The notes below the pieces were generated by a model. That model was not told the DNA's origin, searched no databases, and saw nothing but the letters and a program-made list of their open reading frames with translations. DNA of 64,000 bases from SIG299 sp045531895 (GTDB taxonomy: Bacteria > Bacillota > Clostridia > Lachnospirales > Lachnospiraceae), in assembly GCA_045531895.1 (NCBI GenBank), contig JAZSEW010000119.1, positions 19,657 through 83,656 of the forward strand, written 5' to 3'. The translations under genes and the position numbers were made by a program. The number at the start of each line of letters is the position of its first letter. Within the stretch, counting starts at the first letter, position 1. Below, piece by piece: positions 41,607-50,816 of this stretch.

Positions 41607-42113
41607 TTATTTTCCGATTTGCGCCCTTACTTTATCCAATGTTTCGCCAATATCCATCCCGTCACATTCCACAATATAGTCTGCGTAGGCTTCATACAAC
41701 GGACACCGTTCTTTATATATTTCCCGTAACGTCTGCTCCGGTTTAAACACCACCCCACGTTTCGTTAAATCGCCCAGCCGTTTTGATACACTGCGATAAG
41801 AGAGCTTCAGATACACCACGTCAGCAATTTCTTTAAAATGTTCCATTGCTTCCCTGCCATATACAACACTCCCTCCCGGTGCTATTACGGATTTTTCCGC
41901 CACCAGGGATGCATTTACCTGATTTTCAATTTGGACGAACCGTTCCGTTCCTTCCTGCATGATAATTTCATTTAAAAGCCTGCCTTCCTGCTCCTGTATC
42001 AGCAAATCCGTATCCACAAACCTCATTCCCAGACGCTTTGCCAGCAATACTCCTACCGTACTCTTTCCGGAGCCGGGCATACCAAGCAGTACAATATTTG
42101 ATTTCTTTTGCAT
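41607..42113 (-). CDS. aroK: Shikimate kinase
   Basis: A 168-residue P-loop kinase that phosphorylates shikimate in aromatic amino acid synthesis. The P-loop 'LLGMPGSGKSTVG' is at residues 9-21, the shikimate-binding Asp in 'FVDTDLLIQ' near 34, and 'APGGSVVY' near 78. Length is normal. The weak GAGAGGA site is about 12 nt before the ATG. It lies upstream of murA; no other aromatic pathway gene is in the window. It is divergent from the Ig-like small gene. Confidence 0.95.
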   Translation of the reverse strand: MQKKSNIVLLGMPGSGKSTVGVLLAKRLGMRFVDTDLLIQEQEGRLLNEIIMQEGTERFVQIENQVNASLVAEKSVIAPGGSVVYGREAMEHFKEIADVVYLKLSYRSVSKRLGDLTKRGVVFKPEQTLREIYKERCPLYEAYADYIVECDGMDIGETLDKVRAQIGK

Positions 42114-42196
42114 AATGATTTATTTTCCTCTCTGTTCAAAATCAAAAGAATGTGTTACACTATAAGTAGTATACACAAAAAGGGAGGTTCCGTCGC

Positions 42197-42532
42197 ATGA
42201 ACTTTATTAGTTTTGAATCCATTCCGGACGATATGGAAGGGAAAGTAAAGCAAAATTTAAAATTTAAAACCGGTAAATTTATCTGGCGCGTTAAATTTAC
42301 TGCTCCTTTAGATCCTGCAACCATAAACAATATGAACTTATTTGTAACAAACGCTTCCAACAATCCATTAAAAACCGCAGTTCATTATAATGCAGATACA
42401 AATGAAATTGAAATTGAACCTTTAGAATCCTACGCCAAGGATTCTTCCTATATATTACATATTTCGAAGAGAGTCCGCTCTGTAGGCGGACAGAACTTAA
42501 AGTCCGATATTTCTCTTCAATTTAAGGTGTAA
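42197..42532 (+). CDS. Small Ig-like (Big_5/SbsA type) protein without signal peptide
   Basis: A 111-residue protein that reads as one Ig-like fold of the SbsA/Big_5 type: 'WRVKFTAPLDPATINNMNLF', 'VHYNADTNEIEIEPLESY' and 'YILHISKRVRSVGGQNL' follow its strand order. Such domains usually occur in surface proteins, but this one has no signal peptide or membrane segment. GGGAGG stands eight bases before the ATG. It ends one base before the convergent TPR-AAA gene. Function not recognised. Confidence 0.78.
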   Translation: MNFISFESIPDDMEGKVKQNLKFKTGKFIWRVKFTAPLDPATINNMNLFVTNASNNPLKTAVHYNADTNEIEIEPLESYAKDSSYILHISKRVRSVGGQNLKSDISLQFKV

Positions 42533-42533
42533 G

Positions 42534-44276
42534 CTACATTACATCTTCCAGAATAATTACCAGATAATTCCCTTGCTGGATTTTACCCTCTGTTGCCATG
42601 GAAAGCAGTAAATCACTTGTGCGCTTTTCTGCCCGTGCCATTACAGTCTCCACCAGTTTCAGGGTCTGAACCAGTCTCTGGTCATTACTGTAGTCTCTCA
42701 CAATATCATCAATTTTATTTTTGAGGACCTGTGCTGCCATTTTGTCAATACAGTAGTCCTCTTTCTGTATACAGTCATAAGCGAAGCCCATCAAATCATC
42801 GGTATTGTATTTTCCGAGATGAATCCGATTGTTAAACAAACGATTCAGTTCTTCTCTTGCCCGTAAGAACTTATTGATATCACGAACCGTATCTTCTAAA
42901 ATAAGACAGGTTTTACCCTTGTTATTTTTGGAAAAGCGCAGTAATCCATCCACAGAGCTCTTAGTCATTCCGCCTGCGTTTTCAATAATCAGGTTACAAT
43001 TTTTTAATTCCTCACCATAATCCTCGATGGATACCTGATTCAGCTGCACTGCGTCAATGGTAGCGGTACGGTCATATTTTACAATACCGAGTTCAAACAG
43101 TACACGAATCATGGAAAAAGCAAGAGTTGTTTTGCCGGTCTGCGGTTCACCTGTAATCACAAAATATGTCTTTTCCCTATCACTTAAAGACAGCTCCAGA
43201 CTCTTTGCTATCTGTTTTTGGATACGCTCAATTCGTCCGAAATTTTTCAGACTGTCCATCACCAAATCCTGTTTGTTTTTCAGCAGTTCTGCCAGCTTTT
43301 CATTGAAAGTTTCCATCGGCTCAGCCTCCGGTGCATACAGTTCTGCATCACAGCGGGAGCTTTCCTCTGTTTTCTCATCAAAGGACAGACCCGTTATGTC
43401 TATTTCAGGCAATACAAAATCCTCTTCATCTTCTGAATCCTCTTCATCCACAGTATCTTCCAATGTTTCTTCCACAGGATTTTCCGGCTCTTCCTCTTCG
43501 ATTTCTTCTATTGGCTCTTCTGTTCCTTCTGATTCCTCAGTTATGGCAGCCTCCGTTGCGTAGGACTCCTCACTGCTTTCGTTCTGCACCTCTTCCTGTA
43601 CAGGCTTCTGTGCCGTCTGCAGCATTTCCTCCTGCCACTGGCGGGTCAATTCCGATTGATACCGCACACCGGCAGACTTAATTTCCTCTAAACTGATTTC
43701 TCCTCTATAATATGCAAGAAGGGTCTTGGCACGTTCCACAGTAGGACCAAATCCAAACCATAAAATGATTTCATTGCATTCGTTCATGCACTCCTGCGCC
43801 ATACCGGCCTTGTGATACTGCTTGGCCAGCTCATATGCAAATTCTTCTGTATATTCTAACGCCTTTAATTCCTCCAGAATCATAATCAGAAGACGGCGTT
43901 CTCTTCCTTTTTTCTTTTCGATACGGTAACGGTACATATACTGGGTCACCTTATCCTCCGGTGCCACCTTATGATATTCGTCAAAGTACTTTTCTGCGCC
44001 TTCGATATCTCTTATTTCCAGACAGCAGTCCATCACATCCAGAAGAACTGCCCTGGCACAACGCAGCTCATAGGAACGTTCAAACGCATTTCTTGCCTGC
44101 AGAAAATCGCCATTACATTTATATGCCTTACCGATCAGATTCAACTCATAGGCAGATTTCACCTTCTGCATCGGAATGTCATCTGCTGCCAGTGCCGCTG
44201 CTTCGTAATCTTCTGCTTCTACCAGTTGCTTCACTTCTTCTATTTTCTTTTTATAGCCAAAGCTGAATAATGCCAT
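42534..44276 (-). CDS. TPR / acidic linker / AAA-like ATPase fusion
   Basis: A 580-residue protein. Residues 1-205 are TPR-like helical repeats ('FLQARNAFERSYELRCARAV'). Residues 230-310 are a Glu-rich disordered linker. Residues 330-580 resemble an AAA-type ATPase of the CbxX/SpoVK kind, with Walker A 'TGEPQTGKTTLA' near 374 and a 'RLFNNRIHLGKYNTDDL' second region. The Walker B position reads 'LIIENAGG', where the usual Asp-Glu is lost, so ATP hydrolysis may be poor. It has no signal peptide. It is the last gene of a three-gene minus-strand operon, 3 bp after the ABC ATPase. Function not known. Confidence 0.8.
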   Translation of the reverse strand: MALFSFGYKKKIEEVKQLVEAEDYEAAALAADDIPMQKVKSAYELNLIGKAYKCNGDFLQARNAFERSYELRCARAVLLDVMDCCLEIRDIEGAEKYFDEYHKVAPEDKVTQYMYRYRIEKKKGRERRLLIMILEELKALEYTEEFAYELAKQYHKAGMAQECMNECNEIILWFGFGPTVERAKTLLAYYRGEISLEEIKSAGVRYQSELTRQWQEEMLQTAQKPVQEEVQNESSEESYATEAAITEESEGTEEPIEEIEEEEPENPVEETLEDTVDEEDSEDEEDFVLPEIDITGLSFDEKTEESSRCDAELYAPEAEPMETFNEKLAELLKNKQDLVMDSLKNFGRIERIQKQIAKSLELSLSDREKTYFVITGEPQTGKTTLAFSMIRVLFELGIVKYDRTATIDAVQLNQVSIEDYGEELKNCNLIIENAGGMTKSSVDGLLRFSKNNKGKTCLILEDTVRDINKFLRAREELNRLFNNRIHLGKYNTDDLMGFAYDCIQKEDYCIDKMAAQVLKNKIDDIVRDYSNDQRLVQTLKLVETVMARAEKRTSDLLLSMATEGKIQQGNYLVIILEDVM

Positions 44277-44279
44277 TCT

Positions 44280-45005
44280 TTACTCCTTCAGTTTTTTCCA
44301 TACCTGCTTTAAAGTACACTCTCCGTTACGGAGCACTTCTTCCATCGGTTCACAGAGTACCTGCTTCCCGTTTTTGATAAAACAAATTCTGTCGCACAGC
44401 TGTTCCATTTCCTCCAGCTGATGTCCCACATAAACAATTGCCGTTCCCTGGTCAGCCAGTTTTTTCAGTATTGCAAGAACCTGCTCTTCCGCTTCCGGGT
44501 CAAGATTTGCCACCGGTTCATCCAGCAAAAGAAGCTTTGGGCGATGCAGCAACGCCGCACTGATATTGATTTTTCTTTTCATTCCGCCGGAATAATCGGA
44601 AACCTTTCGCTTTAAGTCCTCCTCCGGAAACTCCGTAATGGCGCAGACCTCTTTGATGCGTTGTAAAAGTTCTGCCTTCGGAATGTGATAGGATTTGCCG
44701 AAAAACATCAAATTATCCCATCCGTTTAGTTCTTCAAACAAGGCAATTTCCTGCGGCACATAGCCAAGTGCTGACCTGTACTGTCGTTTTACGGAAAAGA
44801 TATTTTTTCCCTGCCAGAGAACAGAGCCTCCGGTGGGCTTTTGTATAGTTGCCAGCAGAGAAAGCAGTGTAGATTTCCCTGCTCCGTTTTCTCCTGCCAC
44901 TCCAAGGATTTCACCCTCCTTAAGCGAGAAGGAGACCTCCTGCAGTACTGCATATCTTCCGTATGATTTTCCAAGGCCTGCAGCCTGCAATATAATATCT
45001 CCCAT
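44280..45005 (-). CDS. ABC transporter ATP-binding protein without partner permease
   Basis: A 241-residue ABC ATPase. Walker A 'GENGAGKSTLLS' (near 39), Q-loop 'GYVPQEIALF', signature 'DYSGGMKRKINIS' (near 138), Walker B 'LLLLDEPVANLD' (near 158) and the switch His in 'IVYVGHQLEEME'. It resembles ATPases of multidrug or CcmA-type exporters. No permease gene is adjacent; it is flanked by the large cyclic-nucleotide-fold gene (11 bp upstream) and the TPR-AAA gene, with which it appears co-transcribed. The signature is complete, so it should be active. Confidence 0.92.
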   Translation of the reverse strand: MGDIILQAAGLGKSYGRYAVLQEVSFSLKEGEILGVAGENGAGKSTLLSLLATIQKPTGGSVLWQGKNIFSVKRQYRSALGYVPQEIALFEELNGWDNLMFFGKSYHIPKAELLQRIKEVCAITEFPEEDLKRKVSDYSGGMKRKINISAALLHRPKLLLLDEPVANLDPEAEEQVLAILKKLADQGTAIVYVGHQLEEMEQLCDRICFIKNGKQVLCEPMEEVLRNGECTLKQVWKKLKE

Positions 45006-45016
45006 ACATTTCCTTT

Positions 45017-47347
45017 CTACTTGTCTTTATAGAACGCCATATTATCAACCAATTCCTGTGTCAGATTGATTCCCTGCTTCGTATACGCATGGTAACGAAG
45101 TTCCAGTTCACGAACTTTTTTCATACGTTCGCGCTTAAAACGCCCGATAGGTTCAGCAAATGCCGGCTGTGTTTCCACTGCTTCCCTGATTCCTTTGTTA
45201 AACGGGCAGTACATGGCAAGAATTTCTCTGGAAACCTTGTTTAAGCGCATGGCACCGGAAGCTTCGGACTTAATCCAGAGCTCATAGTCCTGCACAAAGA
45301 TTTCTCTTGTACTGTTTTTACCCTTTACAATCTGCTGCTTTACTTTTTCCTTACGTTCTTCGGAAAGCTCTTTGTTCTTCTTATAGAACTGAATATAGTC
45401 CGCATACTCGGAAGTAAGCGATTTCAGCTGGATATTGTTCCAGGAGCTTCCCTGCATGGTACGGCACAGTTCCCAACGGAAACGTCCGAATGTTTTTACA
45501 ATCAGATCATCTACATTGCCTTCTACCATAATCGGGAACAGGAATCTGCCTGCAGAATCCCTACGCTTGCAGCTTAATTCCTGCCACATACTGGCGTTCT
45601 GTCCATATGCCGGGAACAAAATTACGTCCGGAACAACTTCCTTCATAATCTGCTCCTTTTCAATGCCGGATTTCGCATCTGCATAGGAAAGCTCACGGCA
45701 GAATACGGAGTAGTCGATTTCACGGTATTTTTCAATTAACTGACCCATACGGTCCTTGGTAAGAGCTGCTCTTGAAGGGCCACTCATCATCTGCTCACTG
45801 CACAGCACAGGAACGAAAACGCTCGGTTGACCGTTTACAATACGATGGTTGTAACGGAACATATTCTGCATCTCATATTCCAGCTTCTTCATCTGGTCAT
45901 TAGCCAGCTTCTTTTCTTCCTCGGCATTGATTTCGCCCAGTTTTTTCTGTTCACGGAGCATTTCCACATATTCCATATCAAATTCATTCTTAGATGGCTG
46001 ACGCTTACCGGTATACACCGCATAAAGCCATTCCGGAATGGTAAACATGGTACAATGATATTTATTTTTGGTGGAAATATCTAATTTGCATAATTCCAAC
46101 GTCTGTTCTTTTGTCAACAGACGCTCATCAGTAAAGCCGTAATTCAGGAACAATTCCACCGCCTTTGGCAGATCTTTCTCATCCTGCAGGGTCTTTATGA
46201 AAATAGCACGATACAGTATGTAAAAGCCATCGGCAATCTGGCGGCGCAGCGGACGGAAATCATCATCCGCAGACATACGGTCCTTCGCATGAATAAAGGT
46301 ATTCATGGACTCCAGGAAGGTCTGCAGCTTATCCTTTGGCACCTCAGAGAAATCAATAAGCTGCTGCAATGTACCACGAAGACTCTGATATACCTCTTCA
46401 TCAGAAGGAGCCCCTTCTTCCTCCGCCGAAGCATCCACTTCATCACCCACTAAAACAGCGGTGTACATCTTTTCCAGACGGTCTCTTTTTAATACCGGAG
46501 GCATACCCATATACTTTTCCAGAGTTTCCTCCATACGGTTGAATTCGTCCAGTAATTTATCAAGCAACGCCTGAAGTCCCTGTACCGGACGACTCTTTTT
46601 GCCAGATTCATAGGCAAGCCTTAATACACCCATCAAAAGGTTCTGGACGCCATCGTTATACAAACAGGAAAAGTGTTCCTTCACATAAGAACAGACTTCT
46701 CTCGTATCTATCGTAAGATTGCTGATGATTCCGGACAGTTCCCTGATGTGGAACATGGTAATCTCTATACCACAGCCAAAAAAGCTCTTCTGAATATCTG
46801 CCGGAACTCTTGCCAGTTCCTCGTAGTAGGAAAAGCCTTTGCGCTCTATTTGGATTTCATCGCGGTAAGGTTCCAGACGTTCCAGAACCGGCAGTGTCAT
46901 TACACCTTCCCCCGCTTCGCGGCACATATTTTTATATTTTTCATAGGCATCTGCCAAAAGCACATGCAGATTCTCCGCCATTTTATGAAATTCCGTATTG
47001 ATTCTGGATAATTCATAGAAATATTTTGTCATAGAATTGACCATCAGACCACGGTAATCCTTGTTGTTAGACGCAAACATCTCCCGCAGCATTTTTTTAT
47101 CCTGTACCGGGAAAGCATACAGCATACTGTCTTCTTCTGCAATATAGTCAGAAACATAGTGCCCTACCGATAAATCGAACGCCCCAATAAAGCTTCCTGC
47201 CGGAAGTGAGATTCTTACCGATTCACTTCTTGAAAGCACACGCCCTCTGATAATAACACAAACATAGGATAACGGCTCATTTTCCAAAAAAATTTCTGTT
47301 CCTTTCGGAATCTGATTCACCATATTAGCCTTCATTTCAAAACCCAT
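45017..47347 (-). CDS. Large protein with N-terminal cyclic-nucleotide-binding-like fold
   Basis: A 776-residue cytoplasmic protein. Residues 10-115 form a Crp-like beta-barrel ('IPKGTEIFLENEPLSYVCV', 'SLPAGSFIGAFDLSV'), but the phosphate-binding signature (usually G-E-x6-R) is not present, so the ligand is open. No helix-turn-helix follows; the rest (120-776) is a long, mostly helical region I do not recognise, with Glu/Lys-rich coiled segments. It heads an operon with the lone ABC ATPase and the TPR-AAA protein. AAAGG stands before the ATG. It is clearly coding by length and codon use; function is unknown. Confidence 0.82.
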   Translation of the reverse strand: MGFEMKANMVNQIPKGTEIFLENEPLSYVCVIIRGRVLSRSESVRISLPAGSFIGAFDLSVGHYVSDYIAEEDSMLYAFPVQDKKMLREMFASNNKDYRGLMVNSMTKYFYELSRINTEFHKMAENLHVLLADAYEKYKNMCREAGEGVMTLPVLERLEPYRDEIQIERKGFSYYEELARVPADIQKSFFGCGIEITMFHIRELSGIISNLTIDTREVCSYVKEHFSCLYNDGVQNLLMGVLRLAYESGKKSRPVQGLQALLDKLLDEFNRMEETLEKYMGMPPVLKRDRLEKMYTAVLVGDEVDASAEEEGAPSDEEVYQSLRGTLQQLIDFSEVPKDKLQTFLESMNTFIHAKDRMSADDDFRPLRRQIADGFYILYRAIFIKTLQDEKDLPKAVELFLNYGFTDERLLTKEQTLELCKLDISTKNKYHCTMFTIPEWLYAVYTGKRQPSKNEFDMEYVEMLREQKKLGEINAEEEKKLANDQMKKLEYEMQNMFRYNHRIVNGQPSVFVPVLCSEQMMSGPSRAALTKDRMGQLIEKYREIDYSVFCRELSYADAKSGIEKEQIMKEVVPDVILFPAYGQNASMWQELSCKRRDSAGRFLFPIMVEGNVDDLIVKTFGRFRWELCRTMQGSSWNNIQLKSLTSEYADYIQFYKKNKELSEERKEKVKQQIVKGKNSTREIFVQDYELWIKSEASGAMRLNKVSREILAMYCPFNKGIREAVETQPAFAEPIGRFKRERMKKVRELELRYHAYTKQGINLTQELVDNMAFYKDK

Positions 47348-47455
47348 TATGCCTTTCCCCTCCGTAACATCATAAGTATATTTACAGGTATCCCATCATA
47401 TAGCCTTCACCTTTAATTTTCATTATATCACGAAATCCCCATTTTTTCAAATCTT

Positions 47456-47953
47456 TTAGCTGTTCTTCTCCAGTGCTTTTGTCCTACGAAGCTCTTTAAA
47501 AAACTCGCTGAGCATAGAAGAACATTCTTCCTCCAGAACCCCTTCCGTTAATTCCACCTGATGATTAAACCGCTCTTCCTGAAGCAGATTTAATACGGAA
47601 CCGGCACAGCCTGCTTTCGCATTTCTGCTACCGATTACTACGCGCTTCATTCTCGCCTGAACAATGGCTCCGGCACACATCTGACAAGGCTCCAGGGTAA
47701 TGTACATCGTACAGTCTTCCAGCCGCCAGTCATTTATCACCTTGCCTGCCTTTGCAATGGCAATAATCTCTGCATGAGCCAGTGTTGTTTTCTTTATGTT
47801 CCGCTTATTATAGCCTCTGGCAATAATTTTATCCTGATAAACAATGACGCAGCCAATCGGTACCTCCATCAGTTTCTCCGCCTTTCTGGCCTGTCGGATA
47901 GCTTCTTTCATAAACCTTTCATCCTGCGTCAGTTCCTGTTTTTTTCCCGCCAT
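47456..47953 (-). CDS. tadA: tRNA-specific adenosine deaminase
   Basis: A 165-residue deaminase that converts A34 of tRNA(Arg) to inosine. The zinc and proton-shuttle motif 'HAEIIAI' is near residue 62 and the second pair 'EPCQMCAG' near 92. The fold and length match TadA. AAAGGA precedes the ATG. It is the last of a minus-strand group tatD, rsmA, GNAT, tadA, all in translation-linked functions; 45 bp separate it from the GNAT gene. Confidence 0.95.
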   Translation of the reverse strand: MAGKKQELTQDERFMKEAIRQARKAEKLMEVPIGCVIVYQDKIIARGYNKRNIKKTTLAHAEIIAIAKAGKVINDWRLEDCTMYITLEPCQMCAGAIVQARMKRVVIGSRNAKAGCAGSVLNLLQEERFNHQVELTEGVLEEECSSMLSEFFKELRRTKALEKNS

Positions 47954-47998
47954 GAATTATCCTTTCCGTGTCCTTTCGTAGTTGATTAAAGCGTACTG

Positions 47999-48709
47999 TT
48001 ACTCCGCAAACGCGTAGTAACACCATTCCTCCAAAACCTCAAAGCCCAGTTTCCCATATAAATACACTGCCGGCTCATTATAAGAACCAACCTGCAAATA
48101 AATAATTACCGGTGCTTCTGCTGCCAGCTTACAAAACAGTTCCGTAAGGCATGCTGTTGCAATGCCTTTGTTTCGCTGCTGTTCTTCTACCTCCACCTCA
48201 TACAGGTAAAAGCAGACTTCTTCCGTTGCTTTGGCATCATACGGAAGCAGACGGCAGAAAAAAGAATGTTCCTCATTTTCACACACATAACCGTTCTCAT
48301 CCGGATTCATGTGCAGTACATACTCACCACTACCTGTAGATTTTTCCTGTTCCAAACGACGGCACATCATATACTCACTGTACGCCTTTTGTACTACTTT
48401 TGTAGAATTTAATATTTCTTCTAATTTTGAGCCGCTTTTTTCTACCAGTGCCACCTCTTCGAAGCCCGCATCCCATAAAAGCTCAAAAACCGCATTAAGG
48501 CATTTTGTCACTTTGCAAATGATTTCCTGTTGTTTTTTATCGTTTACTGTCAATTCTTCCAAAAGCACAACATCTTGTATCCGAAATTCCGCTTCCTCCG
48601 GTCCTGTGACATACACCCGAGCGGTAAACACAGCATTGTTTTTTTCTGAAACAGTAATTATTCCTTCTTCTTCATCAATCCATTTTAAAACTGCATCCAA
48701 ATGTTTCAT
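47999..48709 (-). CDS. GNAT-family N-acetyltransferase
   Basis: A 236-residue protein. The C-terminal half (about 150-235) has the acetyl-CoA loop of GNAT enzymes, 'EVEEQQRNKGIATACLTEL' (the R-x2-G-x-A type turn), and 'VGSYNEPAVYLYGKLGFEVLE'. The N-terminal half is a second, degenerate domain. Its ATG overlaps the TAA of rsmA by one base (TAATG), so it is translationally coupled to that gene. The substrate is not evident. Confidence 0.9.
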   Translation of the reverse strand: MKHLDAVLKWIDEEEGIITVSEKNNAVFTARVYVTGPEEAEFRIQDVVLLEELTVNDKKQQEIICKVTKCLNAVFELLWDAGFEEVALVEKSGSKLEEILNSTKVVQKAYSEYMMCRRLEQEKSTGSGEYVLHMNPDENGYVCENEEHSFFCRLLPYDAKATEEVCFYLYEVEVEEQQRNKGIATACLTELFCKLAAEAPVIIYLQVGSYNEPAVYLYGKLGFEVLEEWCYYAFAE

Positions 48710-49572
48710 TATTTCACCAGTCTGTTTGCCAGCTCCGCAAACTGTTCCAGAGTCAGTGCCTCACCTCTCACCGTGGCAGAAAGTCCCATCTGTTCTAACG
48801 CAGCCTGCACTTCTTCCTTGGACAGCTTAAGCTCTGCCGCATTGGTCAGACCATTCACCAGCGTTTTTCTTCTCTGGTTAAAGGATGCCCGGATCAGTGC
48901 AAACATAAATGCTTCGTCTGTCACCTTTACCGGAGGTTCTTCATGCAGTGTAAGTCTGATTACTGCCGAGCCTACGTTCGGACGAGGCATAAAGCAGTTT
49001 GGCGGTACATTGGCAGCAATATATGGTTTTGCATAGTACTGTACTGCCAGAGAAAGTGCACCGTAATCCTTGCTTCCCGGTCCTGCCTGCATACGGTCTG
49101 CCACTTCTTTTTGCACCATAACCGTGATGTTTTGTAACGGCACATGGGATTCAAACAGCCCCATAATAATCGGTGTAGTAATATAATACGGCAGATTTGC
49201 CACCACCTTAATACGTTTGCCGCTGTTACGCTCTTCCACCAGTTTATTTAAATCCAGTTTTAAAATATCTTCATTGATAACCGTCACATTATCATACTCT
49301 GCCAGTGTATCATTCGTAAGAATCGGAATCAGGTTCTTGTCAATTTCCACCGCAATAACCTCTCTTGCATTTTCGCAAAGGTACTGGGTCATGGTACCAA
49401 TGCCCGGACCGATTTCCAGCACTAAATCGTCCTTGGTGATTTCCGCAGACTTAATAATTTTGTCCAGCACATGAGTATCAATTAAGAAGTTCTGACCGAA
49501 CCGTTTCTGAAACATAAAATCATACTTTTTTAAAATTTCAATTGTATTTTGTGGATTACCTAAGGTTGCCAT
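48709..49572 (-). CDS. rsmA: 16S rRNA dimethyltransferase
   Basis: A 287-residue methyltransferase (RsmA/KsgA) that dimethylates two adjacent adenosines of 16S rRNA helix 45. SAM-binding motifs: 'QNFLIDTHVLDKI' near residue 28, 'VLEIGPGIGTMT' near 48 and the catalytic 'VVANLPYYITTPII' near 122. Full length with the C-terminal helical domain. It lies 18 bp after tatD, and its stop overlaps the GNAT start. This order is common in Firmicutes. Confidence 0.97.
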   Translation of the reverse strand: MATLGNPQNTIEILKKYDFMFQKRFGQNFLIDTHVLDKIIKSAEITKDDLVLEIGPGIGTMTQYLCENAREVIAVEIDKNLIPILTNDTLAEYDNVTVINEDILKLDLNKLVEERNSGKRIKVVANLPYYITTPIIMGLFESHVPLQNITVMVQKEVADRMQAGPGSKDYGALSLAVQYYAKPYIAANVPPNCFMPRPNVGSAVIRLTLHEEPPVKVTDEAFMFALIRASFNQRRKTLVNGLTNAAELKLSKEEVQAALEQMGLSATVRGEALTLEQFAELANRLVK

Positions 49573-49590
49573 CTTTGCTTCCTTTCTTCT

Positions 49591-50370
49591 CTATATATTT
49601 AACCGGTACAGCCTGCACGCATTTTCCCAGGTGACACGCTCTGCCTCTTCCTCGGTGATACCCTTAATCTCAGCAATGGCACTCACCACATAATGCAGTT
49701 TTTCCGAGCTGTTGCGTTTGCCGCGGAACGGTACCGGAGCCAGATACGGACAGTCTGTTTCCAATACGATTTTTTCAAGCGGTGCCGCCTCAATCACTTC
49801 CTTCAGCTTACGACCGTTTTTAAAGGTAGCCACACCGCCAACTCCCAGATAAAAATCCATTTTTAAATATTCACGGGCCATTTCCACTCCATAGGAAAAA
49901 CAGTGAATCACGCCGGTGAGCGTTTTCCCGGAAGCTGCATATGCTTCCTTCATAATCTCCAGAGTATCTGCCGCAGCTTCCCTGCTGTGAATTACTACGG
50001 GAAGCTTCTTCTCCTGTGCCAAGGCAAGCTGCCGTTTAAACCAATATTTCTGATCCTCCCGTTCGGTTGCATCCCAGTAATAATCTAAACCGATTTCGCC
50101 GATAGCCACTACTTTTTCTTCTTCTGCCAGACTCGCAAGTACAGCAAATTCTTCCTCATTTAGCTCTTTGGCATGGTCGGGATGAATACCCACGGCTGCA
50201 TATGCAAAGGGATATTTTTTTGCAATCTCCACGCTGTCTTTGGCGCCACGCATGGAAGCTCCCATATTGGCAATGGCACCCACACCGTTTTCTGCAAGGG
50301 AAGAGAGTAACGCTTCTCTGTCTTCATCGAACTGGTCATCATCATAATGTGTATGTGTATCAAAAATCAT
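49591..50370 (-). CDS. TatD-family metal-dependent hydrolase
   Basis: A 259-residue TIM-barrel amidohydrolase of the TatD/YcfH type, often described as a DNase. Metal ligands are seen in 'DTHTHYDDDQF' at residues 3-13, 'GEIGLDYYW' near 96, 'VIHSRE' near 130, 'GVIHCFS' near 155 and 'LETDCPYLAPVPFRG' near 203. A GAGGA site precedes the ATG. It begins the tatD-rsmA-GNAT-tadA group. The SRP RNA with its terminator lies immediately upstream. Confidence 0.93.
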   Translation of the reverse strand: MIFDTHTHYDDDQFDEDREALLSSLAENGVGAIANMGASMRGAKDSVEIAKKYPFAYAAVGIHPDHAKELNEEEFAVLASLAEEEKVVAIGEIGLDYYWDATEREDQKYWFKRQLALAQEKKLPVVIHSREAAADTLEIMKEAYAASGKTLTGVIHCFSYGVEMAREYLKMDFYLGVGGVATFKNGRKLKEVIEAAPLEKIVLETDCPYLAPVPFRGKRNSSEKLHYVVSAIAEIKGITEEEAERVTWENACRLYRLNI

Positions 50371-50411
50371 GTTAGTTCCTCATTCTTATAAATTTCTTTG
50401 CTAAAATACAA

Positions 50412-50441
50412 AGAGAACCGGATGTTTTCACACCCGGCTCT
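50412..50441 (-). terminator. Terminator of the SRP RNA gene
   Basis: On the minus strand AGAGCCGGG and CCGGTTCTCT form a stem with a short loop, followed by TTGTATTTT. It lies after the SRP RNA 3' end. Confidence 0.7.
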
Positions 50442-50468
50442 ATCATAACACTTTTATTCATTTTTTTC

Positions 50469-50738
50469 AATCCGTGCATCCGGCTTTGAACAAGCCTCAT
50501 AAACGTTACCACCACAGTTAGCTCCACCCCGGCACCCTTACGGCACACGGAACATTTCGCTTAGTGCTGCTCCATTCCTGACCTGACACGGTTCACGAAC
50601 ATCCGTTGCGCAAGACCAAGGTATCAACACCACTTATGATGGGCAGCTTTACAAGAACCTGCCCGAGGCCGGATATCACCCCTGCTGGAGCGGATTGCAG
50701 GTACAGGGCACCGCTAACTCCCCGGCTGCACGGCAGAT
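50469..50738 (-). ncRNA. ffs: Signal recognition particle RNA, large Gram-positive type
   Basis: The minus strand contains the conserved S-domain stretch 'GTGTCAGGTCAGGAATGGAG' and the following CAGCACTAAGCG around 50545-50590, with the tetraloop region. The 5' end GCCGTGCAGCCGGGG and the 3' end AGCCGGATGCACGG pair to close the Alu domain, giving about 270 nt. This is the scRNA size class of Bacillus and Clostridia, with an Alu domain. It is a monocistronic gene with its own promoter and terminator. The exact ends are uncertain by a few bases. Confidence 0.9.
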
Positions 50739-50741
50739 TTT

Positions 50742-50770
50742 AGTATACCGTTTTTTAAGGAGCGTGTCAA
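50742..50770 (-). promoter_or_regulatory. Promoter of the SRP RNA gene
   Basis: On the minus strand a consensus TTGACA (50765-50770), 17-bp spacer and TATACT (50742-50747). Confidence 0.85.
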
Positions 50771-50816
50771 GGGAAAATGTTGCTTTTTCTGCCCTTCGAC
50801 ATTCTTCTCCAACTAT

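Noticed and set aside
43057..43563. Serine-rich plus-strand frame
   Set aside because: It is antisense to the Glu-rich linker of the TPR-AAA protein.
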